Source: Actinomucor elegans
Taxonomy: Eukaryota; Mucoromycota; Mucoromycetes; Mucorales; Mucoraceae
Length of the DNA stretch: 64,000 nucleotides
Direction of reading: 5' to 3'
NCBI GenBank assembly: GCA_026027325.1
Contig: JAMSLZ010000002.1
Coordinates: 3,534,001-3,598,000 of the forward strand
Shown here: positions 11,335 to 23,783 of the stretch, piece after piece
Layout of the letters: each line of letters starts with the position of its first letter
Numbering within the stretch: position 1 is the stretch's first letter
Translations under genes and position numbers: made by a program
Notes under the pieces: generated by a model
Seen by the model: the letters and a program-made list of their open reading frames with translations, nothing else
Told to the model about the DNA's origin: nothing
Databases searched by the model: none

Positions 11335-13092
11335 TGCTTTACCTTTTACTATTATTAAAGTGAAACAAGTAACTGCAGCCTCCTTTGTGGAGCGTCTTTT
11401 ATAATGAATTGAAAACAATCCCCGATCAAAATAAATACTTTTCGCTTATGTTTGATAGCCTTAGAAGCAAGCATTGACCATTACTATTAATACTGTGAAT
11501 TCCAGTGACTCTTAGCCGTATTTCTTTGCTGTTCATAGATTAAAGACGCAGCCTTTATCCTAATTTGAAAGCTGTATAATGCTTCTTTGGGGTTTACTCA
11601 ACTCATTACTTAATGCTTGTCGCTTTCTTTTCTTTCTATCCGTAAAACTGAGGCTTGAATTGATACATGCGTCTATCTATCTTGTACAGGTCATAGTTTG
11701 GGTTGTTGTGGTGCAATAGTTTCAAGATTAGAATGATGACAATTCCTGATCATGAGTATGAATGGCTTTTGTTATAGCATCATGTCATTTTATATCTAGT
11801 TGTTCGGATTGACATACGATGTTCATGTCGTTTGACGCAAAGCCCCAAGTAGACTATTCCTTTCATACAAGTGGTAACCGAGAGTTCACTTCCTGGTTTT
11901 ATCGAGTCAAATTAATTTTTTTTTCTCGATTAATCTGGAATCTATTTGGTGTTTAGAATCAAGTGTTACATGTTTTTTGCGATTCCACATGGAAATCGTA
12001 CATTTAAAAATGGCACAAAACAGCATGTACTTCATATAAACTGTTGTAATGAGCTACGTTTTTCTCGAACAATTGAATAGACATCATCGAGTATCATCCG
12101 TAAGGTTGTCTTTTTGTTGTAATAAGCTGAAGAGGATCATTGGTTTAAGAACACAATGTTATATTTGTGTAAGACAGTAAAAGGGACTCGATCCCTTTAA
12201 TATGGCTCCCGCAGTTCAAAATGTCTTTTTCTCTACTGAATATATATGGCTGTTCTTATCTCAGTGTGGAATAGGTATTTGTTTAAATACAGTTTGTTGT
12301 CCAATCATTGTGTAACATGGAGTGTTCGTTGTATTAGCATGTATACATCATCGTTCTACTTTGTCAATTAGTCTAAATAGTGATGGTACATCTCATCTCT
12401 TATTCAGCCTGATAGACTTGCATATCTAGTATCATGTTCTCAAGATGAACTAAAGTATCGATAGGTGCATAGCCTGGTTAGCCAAGGTGAAACTTGTATA
12501 GTATCACTTGCTAAAACAAGGCCTTTTTATATTGACAAATATATACAAACAAGACTCCAACATATAATGTAATTAAATCGTGACATAACTGTGAAACGTT
12601 AAACGGGTGGAATACCTTTGTCCGAAGTCCTACAAATGACTTGGTTACTGGTGCTATCTTTTTTGACGCGCACGGTCATTTCTGTGTTCTTGTAGCATTT
12701 TAATATTTGATTGGTCTGTCCTCGTTATTTTAGATAACGGTACAATGCTTTCGGTGGATGCAATGGCAATTATAGATTCATCGGCTTGTCTATTCAAAAG
12801 AACGAATCATGTAAAATGAATCAAAGCGTAAAAGGGTATAGGTATTATAGTTACACTAACGCCTTTTGTTATTATTCGGAATAGCTCAGGCCGCGATGTA
12901 TTGCACGAGAAACAACTATGTGTTCCCACATGATATAGGAGACTCAATATTCTTGATTGCGTTCACGAGGCACAAGCAGACATGCTTAACACGAAAACAA
13001 ACAAACAGTAAGATACGCGAAAAAGACGATCTTTTTTTTTTTTTTTTTTTCTTCTTTTTTTTCTTCTTTTTGATGGATGTGTCACTTTTTGG
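11335..13092. other. Intergenic, upstream of the Sel1-repeat gene
   Basis: I see no supportable gene in about 1.75 kb between element 1 and the Sel1 gene. The right edge has a pyrimidine-rich T/C tract at 13031-13070. Confidence 0.5.
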
Positions 13093-13099
13093 TATAAAA
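13093..13099 (+). promoter_or_regulatory. TATA box of the Sel1-repeat gene
   Basis: TATAAAA lies 37 nt upstream of the ATG at 13136, just after a T/C-rich tract. The position fits a core promoter with a very short 5' UTR. Confidence 0.5.
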
Positions 13100-13135
13100 A
13101 TACACTACTGTTCAATTACTTGTTCTTTACTTTAA

Positions 13136-15283
13136 ATGACTTCTTTATCTCACATACGACGCGTTTTTACAAAACTAAATCAAAAATATTTTCATCATCA
13201 GCAGAGGAGCATATCAAGGACATCATTTTCATCTTCATCATCTTCATCATCCACGTTAAATTTATTCAAGTTTCGACGAAATCGTACAACCTCTTGCAAT
13301 AGTAGCTCCTCTTCTCTGACAGATTGCTCTGCCGATGAGCTATTTGAAATAGCTGAACAGTGTTTATACGGCAACAATAATAAACCAAAAGACGAGAGTT
13401 TCGCCATACTTTGCCTGCAAGATGCAGCTCATAAAAACCATTCTGGAGCCCAAGCAGTGCTTGGTTTCTGTTACGAGTTTGGCATTGGAGTCCCGCTCGA
13501 CTTTCAACTGGCGGAACGCTATTATATTCTCTCTGTCAAAACAGCCCTCAGCACTTTAACAAATAAAACCAATTTTTCCCTCAATCAACTTGAACTGAGT
13601 GACGCAACCTTATTGGGCATGGCCCGTTTGTCATTTTTGAGAAAATATGGTCGTCCTGGAGTGCAAATTAATCGCGTCGAAGCCGAATATTGGGAGTCTA
13701 AGCTGCGTACAAGAGGCCCTAAAGCCATTGCCTGGTTGCAACGTCGTGCTCAGGAGGACCAGTGTGCTGCTAGTCAGTATTGTTTAGGCGTATGCTATCA
13801 TGATGGTATTGCAGTAGAAAAAGATGAGCAACAAGCTTTTTATTGGTACAAAACAAGTGCGGAACAGGGCAACTGTCGAGGTCAAGGGATCTTGGGATAC
13901 TGCTATGGCGAAGGATTTGGAACAACAAAATGCGAAAAAACCGCTTTAGCTTGGTATCGTCGCGCTGCTGTCAATGGAGAAACGGTAGCCATGTATAACA
14001 TTGGTTATTGTTATGAAGACGGCATCGGTGTTGCTCAGGATCATAAAGAAGCTGTAAGATGGTATACAAAGGCTGCTGAACTAGGCAACGCATTCGCCCA
14101 AAATTCACTCGGTTACTGCTACGAAGATGGCATTGGCATTGAACAAGACAAGTCGATGGCTGCTGCTTGGTATCGGAAATCAGCCGAGCAAGGCTACCCT
14201 TGGGCTCAATGCAATCTTGGTTACTGTTATCAGAATGGTATTGGTGCTGAAAAGGATACCATTGAAGGCGCTTATTGGTATGGACAAGCCGCACGTCAAG
14301 GTCATGCACGGGCACAGCATAATTTGGGCTTTTGTTATCAAAATGGCATTGGCGTCAGTAAGAACCTGGAGATGGCAGTAGCTTGGTACACTAAATCCGC
14401 CCAACAGGGCAATATGTTTGCTTTCCATTCGCTAGGCTACTGTTACCAGAATGGGTTAGGCGTTGAAGCAAATCCACGAGAGTCTGTGTACTGGTATCTC
14501 CGTAGTGCAGAGCATAATCACGCTCCTGCACAACTTTCTTTAGGCTTCTGTTTCCGTAATGGAATGGGTGTCGAAAAAAACGAGAAAGAAGCTGCCAAAT
14601 GGTTCAGACTATCTGCATTGCAAGGAAATCCTTTGGCACAAAACTCGTTGGGCTTTTGTTATGAAGAAGGCTTAGGATTAGAAAAGGACCCTAGACATGC
14701 AGTTTACTGGTACTTGAAAGCAGCCAGACAAGGCAACCCTTGGGCTCAATGCAATCTTGGTTTTTGTTATGCAAGCGGTATTGGTGTAGCCGAAGATGCA
14801 ACCAAAGCTGTATACTGGTACCAAAAGGCAAGTCAACAAAACCACGCTCGAGCCCTTGATAAATTGGGTATGCACCTTCAAACTGGCATTGGGTGTCGTC
14901 GTAACCTAGAAATGGCAGTGGAATACTTTAAGTTATCCGCTCAACAAGGTCAGGTGGCCGCACAATATCACTTGGCCTTGTGCTACGAGAAAGGCTTAGG
15001 TACTCCTATCAATCTCCAAGAAGCTATGACATGGTTTGAACGGGCTGCAACTGTAAGTTTAATAATCAAATTTGTTAGTTGAATATACTCATTTTAATTC
15101 AAATAGGCCGGCTGTAGAAATTCGTATGAACGCCTTCGTCAGTTACTGTTGCGTTATTGTCTGGAGAATGCTTCCGCTGCTGATATTATTCAAAGAGTCG
15201 ATAGTGGATCTGCGAATAGCTGGTCAACTAGTGAACATCTTCCATTAGGTTGGGTTTCCGGATTCGCTGCACCAGCTGCATAA
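13136..15283 (+). CDS. Sel1-repeat protein with about 13 repeats
   Basis: Two exons, 13136..15052 and 15107..15283, give 697 aa. The first ~60 residues (MTSLSHIRRVFTKL, then Ser-rich and Arg-rich) lack acidic residues and look like a mitochondrial presequence; that targeting is inference. From about residue 95 to 640 there are about 13 Sel1-type TPR-like repeats of 36 aa with the pattern A-x-LG-(Y/F)CY-x-(D/N)GIGV-x-KD-x-x-A-x-x-W-(Y/F)-x-x-A-A-x-QG. Sel1 repeats form alpha-helical solenoids that scaffold protein complexes, for example in ER-associated degradation (Hrd3/SEL1L) and chitin-synthase regulation, but this protein has no membrane segment or CaaX box linking it to either. The last intron interrupts the final repeat, and the C-terminus has no repeats. 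Two repeats share an identical DNA stretch (CCTTGGGCTCAATGCAATCT at about 14200 and 14740), a sign of recent duplication or conversion. Confidence 0.88.
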
Positions 15284-16028
15284 AGTTTATTTCATTGTTC
15301 CTTTTCTTTATTCATTTGCATTCTACTCTACATCCTCAAAGCATTTTTGCATTTTCTTGTACTATAACTCACACATACTAGATTATTCTTTTTTTCTTTA
15401 TACTAATACTGTTCACTGGAAGCTATAATAAAAAGTATTTAATATCTATTCTAAACTATTTATCGATATCATTAGCCCTTGATCCAATGTTTAAGTTCAA
15501 GTCAATAAAAATATTATCAAAAAGTTGCATGTGCAACAAATGTAATTTATGCAAAATTTTCTAGTGAAATACAAAGTTTGGACATATAGGTCCAAAACTC
15601 TTTAGAATGAAACCAAGGCAAATCTAATTATCTAAATCTGCAATTTTTAAAGAGGTTTAATGTAGATGTATTATCTTTTGAGTATAAAATACTAATCAAA
15701 TGCGGCATTAGGCCAAGATCGGTCGAGAAATCCACCTTAATCTAGATTACAGAAATGCATATATTTGACGATTCATTATTGGTAAACAAGTGAATTAACT
15801 GGATTATGTATACTAAAAAAAAAAAAAAAAAAAAAAAAAAAACTGTAACTGACTCTGAACATGGAATAGTCATATACAATACTGAACTGAGATCGATCGA
15901 TACATTATCAAACATCATGTATAATTTAATATATATCTCTAAAATTCAATATGTTCATAATAGTATAACCAATTAATCATTTTTTTTATATACTGGGGAC
16001 CACGTTAAACACGTAACAATTATCAATA
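15284..16028. other. Intergenic, one dispersed repeat copy
   Basis: It holds the 3' flank of the Sel1 gene, one copy of the dispersed repeat (15660-15735) and a poly(A) tract of about 26 nt at 15816-15841. No gene seen. Confidence 0.55.
15660..15735 (+). repeat. Dispersed repeat family D, copy 1
   Basis: One of the best copies. The core runs ATCAAATGCGGCATT then AGGCCAAGATCGGTCGAG, preceded by TGTAGATGTATTATC and GAGTATAAAATACTA. See the finding on family D. Confidence 0.7.
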
Positions 16029-16165
16029 TTTGACGTTTATAAAGAAAAAGGCCATATTATAGTTTAAAAACATGTTTACATGAGCAACTTACTATAAAAG
16101 CTAATGATTTGAAGTTTAGAATGACTAAAGAAGCCATAAAGATCACTAGCAAAAGTTCCTGTTTC
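16029..16165 (-). repeat. Left inverted end of element 2
   Basis: The reverse complement matches 23700-23826. Shared stretches include TATAATATGG(C/T)C, CTCATGTAAACAT/GCCCATGTAAACAT, and the coding tail GTTAGTGAT...AGTCATTCTAA. In this copy the frame on the minus strand reads ASDLYGFFSHSK-like sequence, i.e. the C-terminus of the same transposase family as at 23.7 kb. Confidence 0.72.
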
Positions 16166-16447
16166 TATCGATTACTATAATTTTTGTACGATGGAGTAGT
16201 TTTTATAAACTACTTTGATCGCTTTAGTTGGTTTAGGTATGTCAATAATAACCATTTCCTCAGGTGACTGCAACTTGTCATAACCCTTTTTGTTCGTTGC
16301 TGTTTCAAAAAAAAACAGTTTTCGGATCATATGTCTTGATCCCTTAAAAATAGGCGTTTTTCATTATTTTTCAAAAAAAAAGTTCGTCTAAATTCATCTA
16401 TAGTATTTGAATCTTTTTTTCTTCTTTATTCCTTTTCCCTCATAAAA

Positions 16448-18414
16448 ATGGACATTCTAAAAGAGTTTGCTAAAAAACACGAAAAAGTAAACATTCACGA
16501 CTTTTTCCGACGCGAATATGAAGACATCCACCTGCACAACACCCAGATTAACCTTCAAGACGAAAGCTGGGAGGGCCTTAGGAATTACTGGACGATGATT
16601 GTTGACGAATTTGTAATCACGTATCCTATAAAGAAAGTAAGTAAAGCCAAATAAAGCTATTCTGCACCCTTATACAGTATACTTATCAGCGATAATGTAT
16701 TTAACTATGAACAAAAGGTTATCAAGAATTTGTTTAAAATTGATTGGGAAGAACTATACAACATTTGCATAATAGTATGATTTTGAACTGAAAACAAAAA
16801 GCACCTCTCTAATATTTACTCATTATAGAACAAAAATAAGAAAAGACTCAGAAATTCCATTGTACAAGAGCATACAAGCTTGATTGATAATATTGCGAAT
16901 GAGGTACATATAAAGTTCAAAAACAAAGAAGTTGTAGGCATGCATCCTTCTTCCTTGTTGATAGTCTCAAGATCAAATTAAATCCCAAGTTTAACTGACT
17001 CTTTTTTCCTTATCAAAGAACCCTTTTTTAGTCGATTCTAAGCCTAGCCTTTGTAACATTGTCTATATAAGTAAAATAAAATCTGTAAAAGAAAACATGA
17101 AATATGAGCCAGTATTATCAAAACAAGAGTAGGTATCAAGTCAATTTAGGTAAATCAGCAGGACTAATATTCTTCTATAGTCTCTTATATTACAATATTC
17201 TAGATTTCGTTTCTAAAATTAAAGAAAATGGAACAAGACGTGCCCTTGGAGACAAGTACGATTTCTTTGAGAAAAACTACAAGATGGACTTTCATAAGAA
17301 CAAATTGATAGGAAATCTTATCAAGGATCTTTTCGAAGAAAAACATGTAGTAAGATTATGAGATAGTTTGTTACTTTCTGTTAACATAGCCTTTTTTTAT
17401 AGACCGACAACTTTAACCTCAAAAAAATTCTGAAGGCAAAAAAGAAAGAAATTAGAGACACTTCTGATGTTGATGAGATAAAGAAGACTTTGACAAAAAG
17501 AGTTATAAAGGCACTTAAAGTATAGTGAGTATTGATTTCTTTTCATTTATATTCCTGTTTAATAACACATAGCCTGAAAAAAGCCAACACCTCTTCGAAG
17601 AAGACATATACCGAAACATGAGTGAGGATGAATACACATATTTGTTTGTCAGACCATTGATTAAAATCGTTTTGAAGGATATCCAGTTTATAAGTATCAA
17701 GTGGTAAGTCAAATATTTTGAAATTTAGTATACACAGATTGATTTAATTCTTTCTAGTGGTGAACCCAACCTTCGCTGCGTTTCTAAAAGGCAAAACAAA
17801 AAATTATTTGATGAGGAAAGGAGAAGCATTGGACCCAAGATCGATATGATCTTCAGTCATAAAATATATGAGCAAGAAATAGCAATACTTGAGGTCAGCG
17901 GCCCCAACAACAGGATAAATAATAGTCACTTTCTGGAAGATAGAAACAAGACAGCAAAAAATTTGAAACATATTCTAAAGACAGTTATTGACTCCATCCC
18001 TCCCTGTTCAGCAGCAGTCATTAAAAGACTAAAGGTGTATGGTTTTCATTTATATGGTAAGTCTTCATATTACAGGCACAGCTCACTTGTAACTTATATT
18101 ACATTGTTTGATGTCTAGAAAATACTTTTTATGTATACAGCCTTTCAACACCAAACGCCAACAACTATATCTTTTCTTTGGAATATAAATTGCGAATTCC
18201 AATGAAAGCTAGTACCTTGGAGCAAAATAGCCCCAATTTTTTTTCGAAGCTTTGGACAATCAAAGACTTGTTTCTTAAAATGAATGATAATTTAAAGGAA
18301 GTGTACGAGAAAAGTTTGGAGTACAGCACAATCTCTTCTGATTCTGATTCCAATTCCAACTCATCATCCAGTCCTTCTCCTAAAAAAAAGCAAAGAACAA
18401 AAAAATCCCAATAA
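16448..18414 (+). CDS. Cargo gene 2, uncharacterised KID...EIA family protein
   Basis: I assemble nine exons: 16448..16636, 16718..16774, 16829..16903, 17019..17128, 17181..17349, 17403..17519, 17573..17703, 17758..18056, 18119..18414, 480 aa. All introns are GT-AG and all phases agree. The exon 5 donor could be 17346 instead of 17349. The N-terminal half is charged and shows no known domain. The C-terminal half has SIKC|GEPNLRC, GPKIDMIFSH, EQEIAILEVSGPNN, FLEDRNKTAKNLKH, TFYVYSLSTP and a Ser-rich, lysine-rich tail (SPSPKKKQRTKKSQ) that may be a nuclear localisation signal. The G(D/E)-KID-(D/E)IA-E-DR.K order and the phase-2 intron before the Gly match cargo gene 1. From memory, similar orphan families with an E-(T/V)-S-G motif are expanded in Mucorales. 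A restriction-endonuclease-like fold is possible but unproven. The frame is fully open, in contrast to the dead transposase in the same element. Confidence 0.75.
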
Positions 18415-21304
18415 CTGATTTTAATACATTTATCTTTAAAATTCACTATACCAAGTTTTAAGTGACGTTGAAAAGACTACATTCTTGTTTTCTCTTCTCT
18501 GTAGCTACATTTACTTACAGAACGGGCTTGGATATAACCATGGAAACTTGCCCCATATTCATGCAAACTGAAGTAATGCCTTTTATATTTTAGCCAAGAG
18601 CTGCAAATCATTAATATTCTAAGTTTTGATCTTTTATGTAACAAACAATAAATGTATTTGTAAACGAAAAGGCGCCTTTATGCCGTTTTATTTCAATGCT
18701 ACTAACTTGTTCGTGAATCCTCTTTCTTTTTGTTCTATTAAAAGCTTTAATGACACTATGGAAGTGCGTACTTTATTGCATTGTTCAATGTAGTTCATAT
18801 TCTTAATTTTGAAATACTAATATAAGAGGGGAAAAGGGTTCTGTTTTTGTCTTATTGATGGTATTCGGTATGCGGTTGATTCAGTTTATAAGGAATAGAG
18901 GAGAGAAATTTTCGTTCGAAAAACATTTAGGGAAGGTATACAAATTGTAAATAGTCTTGCGCAGAGCTTATAACTTTCTTGAATCTTCGAAGCGGATCAA
19001 GTGGCAATTCTTTTCAGCTACAGGTTAATCAACATGGGATTGGGATGGCTCTTCCCTCTAAAGATAATAACCATATTTCGGGCTCCGGTCCACCACGCTC
19101 AGCCAGACCTTAACTATGGTCTCGTATAGTTGCTACAACGAAATCATCACTATTCCATGAAGATCAAGTTACAATCAACCAAAAAACTGGTTATACCGCA
19201 CACAAGTCACTCACATATAGAAAATAATGCTCCACTGGTAGTGTTCTCTTTGATGTCACAATCCCTCCAGAATCTCAAAAAAATTTTTTAGTATTATCGC
19301 CAAGGCTTTCCCTAATTGTTGGGGGTGTAGCATTCCATATGGAACATAATAAGCGAAAAAGTTATTGAATTATACTTTCTAAGCGAAAAAGTCCACGCAA
19401 AAGCCCTAAAGAAAGGTTTGGTTTTCGAAAATAGTAAGACTATAATCTTACTTACTTCTTGAGAGTTATATGGAACATAAAGTGATTTCTACTACAAAGG
19501 GACTATAACAATTCGATCACGCTGAACAAGCGATTTGTTTATTAATGTAAAAGAAAAGACTCAGATCTCTATAGTGCACAACTTGAGATCTATTAAATAT
19601 TGTGTTATTATTGAATGCCATATTAGACGAACTGAGATCTTGTATCTTCGGGTTTCTGGTATTTTTCGCCAAATAAACGAAGTAGACTAAAAATTTCTAT
19701 ATCTATCTTGTCGCACATCCATTCTCTATTGAAGACAGTGAATGATCTTCCCAACTCAAGATATGCTGCTGCATTAAACTTACTATCTGCTATAGAATTG
19801 GAATTACCGATCAATGATGTGTAATTTTTCATTTCAGATCCATGTCCAATCAAACCCAAAACCTACACAGATCCTAGCCAAGAATAATTGATACATATGA
19901 TGAAAACGCCCAATGCATGAGATTTCCAACTTCAAATGATCCCTTAAGAAAGTTCCCGACACTTGGTAAATGTTTGCATACTAATTTGGAACGAGAAGTC
20001 CAAATGTTCCCGTTCAGTTTACAATGTGTTCCCGTCAACAAGATACATCTCCGGCCTGTGGGAGATATCACGCCTACTCCAGTCAGCTCAACTTACCAGC
20101 ATACCCTGAAAATAAATACCATTACCATCCAAGTGTATAGAAAAACAGTACTCTCAGCAACACCTACCAAATACTTCATCGTATCTAGGATAACAGCAAG
20201 CTCATAGCGTCTATTCTGGAAAGCAAAGTTCAATTTTTAAGCTAAGAACGCCTAGTATGATAAAGATCAATACCAGCCCGATGATGCACCGTCTCATTAG
20301 AGATAAGGTTGAATCACCCTACTTTCAAATCTTCTCAAGACAATCAACTCACACTACAGATCATATGTTTGTTACCCGTCAATGGATATGGCAGTTCTAG
20401 AAACGCACTCTTCAATATACCTATACTCTGGATCAAGCCCTTCTTATCCTAATCCCTAGACAGATTCTGATAGGATTATTCATTACATCTTTCTCTACGC
20501 AATACAGAACAACCCACTCTCAGATATATATGAAGTTCAGTGATCCCATAGCATACCACCTATCAAGACGTGTGACTATTACTAAATCAGTAAAAAGATT
20601 GGATTGAGCAAGGTAATCAGTCATACTAGGATAGTTAATAGTTTACAGAACAACATTTCTGAATATTCTATCTTAAACAGATGCTTTTGCGGTGAAATCC
20701 ACATATGGCACTCTGCATATATATTAAAAAACGGGTTCATTTAATCATCCATCACCTGAGGAACCTTGGATCACCACTTAATAATCAATTAAAGCAGAAT
20801 CGACACATTAAAAGGTCTCTGATTACTACTGAGATTATTTCCTTTGAAGTATAAATACAAGAGATACAAGCTAACCAGAATAACTGAACTCGCTTTAAAT
20901 CAATAAAACCCCATAAAACGATTCTAACTGATTTGCTCGCTTTGTATTCAACTTTTACCGCCTTTTTCACAAGGATTTTCGAAAATGTTTTAGTATTGTG
21001 CGGCATGTCAAATGTGAAAAGCAGTCTGTAGGATGAAGAAAGGGTTTTCTAATACATTTCAATAATATCAATGATATCTGCGAAGTCCAAGAATTACTGT
21101 ACAACTTATCTAAAGTGAGAGAAACAGAGCATATATATATATATAAAGACAAATGTCACATATTAATAAAATGCCTGTGTTGCAAAAAGTCAGGCTGGAA
21201 GGCTGGATTAAAGGACTTTTACCATAGTTATAGTTTTACAGATTCATCCATCATCATGGATAATCCCGATCCTAATCATATTTTTATCTGAAAGAAATTT
21301 GTTA
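18415..21304. other. Element 2 interior, decayed sequence without a clear gene
   Basis: Several short open frames exist here (for example 19623-19859 minus, MGLIGHGSEMKNYT..., and 19917-20207 plus, MRFPTSNDPLRKF...), but none has a recognisable domain. Stretches such as RCFCGEIHIWHSAYI near 20680 suggest old, broken coding sequence. I cannot assign it to a family. Confidence 0.4.
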
Positions 21305-22267
21305 GTATGGATATATTCACAGAGGACATACAACACCCTTAGAGAGCCAAACCGAACCAACAAGCTCAAGAAGAGTGATTCCGTCGTTTTGAATATGTAT
21401 GGATATATTCACAGAGGACATACAACACCCTTAGAGAGCCAAACCGAACCAACTAACTCAAGAAGAGTGATTCCGTCGTTTTGAATATGTATGGATATAT
21501 TCACAGAGGACATACAACACCCTTAAAGAGCCAAACCGAACCAACTAACTCAAGAAGAGTGATTCCGTCGTTTTGAATATGTATGGATATATTCACAGAG
21601 GACATACAACACCCTTAAAGAGTCAAACCGAACCAACAAGCTCAAGAAGAGTGATTCCGTCGTTTTGAATATGTATGGATATATTCACAGAGGACATACA
21701 ACACCCTTAGAGAGCCAAACCGAACCAACAAGCTCAAGAAGAGTGATTCCGTCGTTTTGAATATGTATGGATATATTCACAGAGGACATACAACACCCTT
21801 AAAGAGCCAAACCGAACCAACTAACTCAAGAAGAGTGATTCCGTCGTTTTGAATATGTATGGATATATTCACAGAGGACATACAACACCCTTAAAGAGCC
21901 AAACCGAACCAACAAGCTCAAGAAGAGTGATTCCGTCGTTTTGAATATGTATGGATATATTCACAGAGGACATACAACACCCTTAAAGAGTCAAACCGAA
22001 CCAACAAGCTCAAGAAGAGTGATTCCGTCGTTTTGAATATGTATGGATATATTCACAGAGGACATACAACACCCTTAAAGAGCCAAACCGAACCAACTAA
22101 CTCAAGAAGAGTGATTCCGTCGTTTTGAATATGTATGGATATATTCACAGAGGACATACAACACCCTTAGAGAGCCAAACCGAACCAACAAGCTCAAGAA
22201 GAGTGATTCCGTCGTTTTGAATATGTATGGATATATTCACAGAGGACATACAACACTCTTAAAGAGT
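21305..22267 (+). repeat. 92-bp minisatellite, 10 full copies plus one partial
   Basis: Units start at 21305, 21397, 21489, 21581, 21673, 21765, 21857, 21949, 22041, 22133 and 22225 (last one partial). Each starts GTATGGATATATTCACAGAG and ends GTCGTTTTGAATAT. Copies are about 97-100% identical and vary at only a few sites (CTTAGAG/CTTAAAG, GCC/GTC, CAAGCTC/TAACTC). The 92-nt period is not a multiple of three, so it is not a coding repeat. It has no spacer variation, so it is not a CRISPR array. Confidence 0.96.
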
Positions 22268-22582
22268 ATCAAGTAGGGTAAAATTATATTGATTCTACAA
22301 AAAACATTAGTAAGCAAAATATATAACACCATTTGAGAAATGAGCGGTCAAAAGACCAAGATATATATATATATATATATATAAACCTCATAATGACTTG
22401 TTTTTTTATCATTTTCCATTCTTTCATTCAACTTGGATAACAATGCTGTAAGGATACTTGTAGTTTATTGCAGTGAAATGAATGACGAACCTAATAATAG
22501 AACATGGGTGTAGCATTAATCAATTGAACAGCCTAGCTTTTCATCTCGTCAATTTCTAGGTAAGTCTTTCTGCTGTAAGAAC

Positions 22583-22621
<39 letters not shown>

Positions 22622-22989
22622 CTTCACATTATATGCCTTAATCATAGTTATGACGTCGACAAGGAAATTTTAATTTAATAGAATTTTTGTTTGACAAAAA
22701 AACTGACTTTAAAAGATCACTTCATAAAGTGGAAGTTCCGATGGAAACTTAGCTTTTTACTCAACCATTTGAGCTGCTTATGATGCTCATAAAACATGAG
22801 TAAAAACCAGACTTTGTGTGGATCGTTGTTCTAAATATTTAGCATTGTTTTTTTGGAGGTTAGACTATCTGATCTTGTGCCAGCATAAAATTTATGGATT
22901 CTCATTAAATATCTTGACTACATTATTATTTGGTATAACACTACTAATAAAGCTACTTGAAAGATTAATTTATTTTCCACGAAATTTAT
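22268..22989. other. Between the minisatellite and the dead transposase
   Basis: It contains a TA microsatellite (22361-22383) and a poly(A) tract of about 36 nt at 22584-22619. No gene seen; part may be the decayed 5' half of the adjacent transposase. Confidence 0.45.
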
Positions 22990-23783
22990 ACTGCTTTTCT
23001 ATAGATAGTGCTTCGAAAATTATTAAAAACGCTTACCTTGTACATATCAATGTTCAGAAAATCAGTGATATCAGGGTCACTAGATGATGATCTGCAATTA
23101 GTAGTAGACGATATGATGGAAGAATTAATTACTTAATTTGAGGATTTTAAGATATCTAAGTTACAATTCAACCAACACTTAAAAAACAATAGGTGCGCGA
23201 CAATAAAAAAGCCTACGTTTAAAGCTGAAGTGAGGAATTCTGTGGACAACATGCAAGACAGATATGAATAGTTTATGAAATGGAAGGATTCCAATCTTGA
23301 GCCAGATTCCACATTAATATAAAAATTCAACTAGGCTAGATCCTCAAGTGGAACTTGTGCTATAATAAAAACACCCAAAACTGAATCAGTAACATGTTAT
23401 TATCAGTAATATACACTTGTCCAGTATTCTTCTCATTGCTTTGAAGAAATCACCTCTGAAAAAAATTTAAACCAGCTCTCTAATTCAAAAAGGTTTCTAT
23501 ATTAATGTTTCAATTTACAGATTGCAACCTTTGAGACGAGAAATAAACAATAGAGATTACAGAGTGATATTTTTACTGCCTTACTCTCCTGAGGTAAACC
23601 CCATTCAGTAATTCTGGATGGTAGTTCAAGGGAAGCGCAAGCGTTATCGAATGGTGGCAGAAAAAGATTTATCGGGTGGACTTGCTGATGCTTGTAGCCA
23701 AGTTCTTGTTAGTGATTTTTATGACTTCTCTAGTCATTCTAACTGTCAAATCATTAACTTCTATAGTGAATCGCCCATGTAAA
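22990..23783 (+). pseudogene. Broken mariner-type DDE transposase of element 2
   Basis: The plus-strand frames show a decayed N-terminal part (ENAYLVHINVQKISDI-like, near 23020-23080), then DDLQLVVDDMMEELI and FEDFKISKLQFNQHLKNN. CATIKKPTFKAEVRNS and NMQDRYE.FMKWKDSNLEP follow, shifting frame. The C-terminus at 23560-23783 reads RDYRVIFLLPYSPEVNPIQ, a stop, FWMVVQGKRKRYRM, then CSQVLVSDFYDFSSHSN and a normal end. Canonical members read NPIE here, so the third catalytic acid is Gln followed by a stop. The region around the first two catalytic Asp residues is unrecognisable. The gene is dead. The reading end coincides with the right inverted repeat. Confidence 0.68.

Noticed and set aside
13198..14881. 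Open frames antisense to the Sel1-repeat gene
   Set aside because: Produced by the repeated codon pattern of the real gene.
19020..20770. Possible retrotransposon or coding debris inside element 2
   Set aside because: Stop-free pieces in several frames, but no motif strong enough to name a family.
21305..22267. Possible CRISPR-like array
   Set aside because: The 92-bp units are contiguous with no spacers, the host is a eukaryote and no cas genes are nearby. It is a minisatellite.
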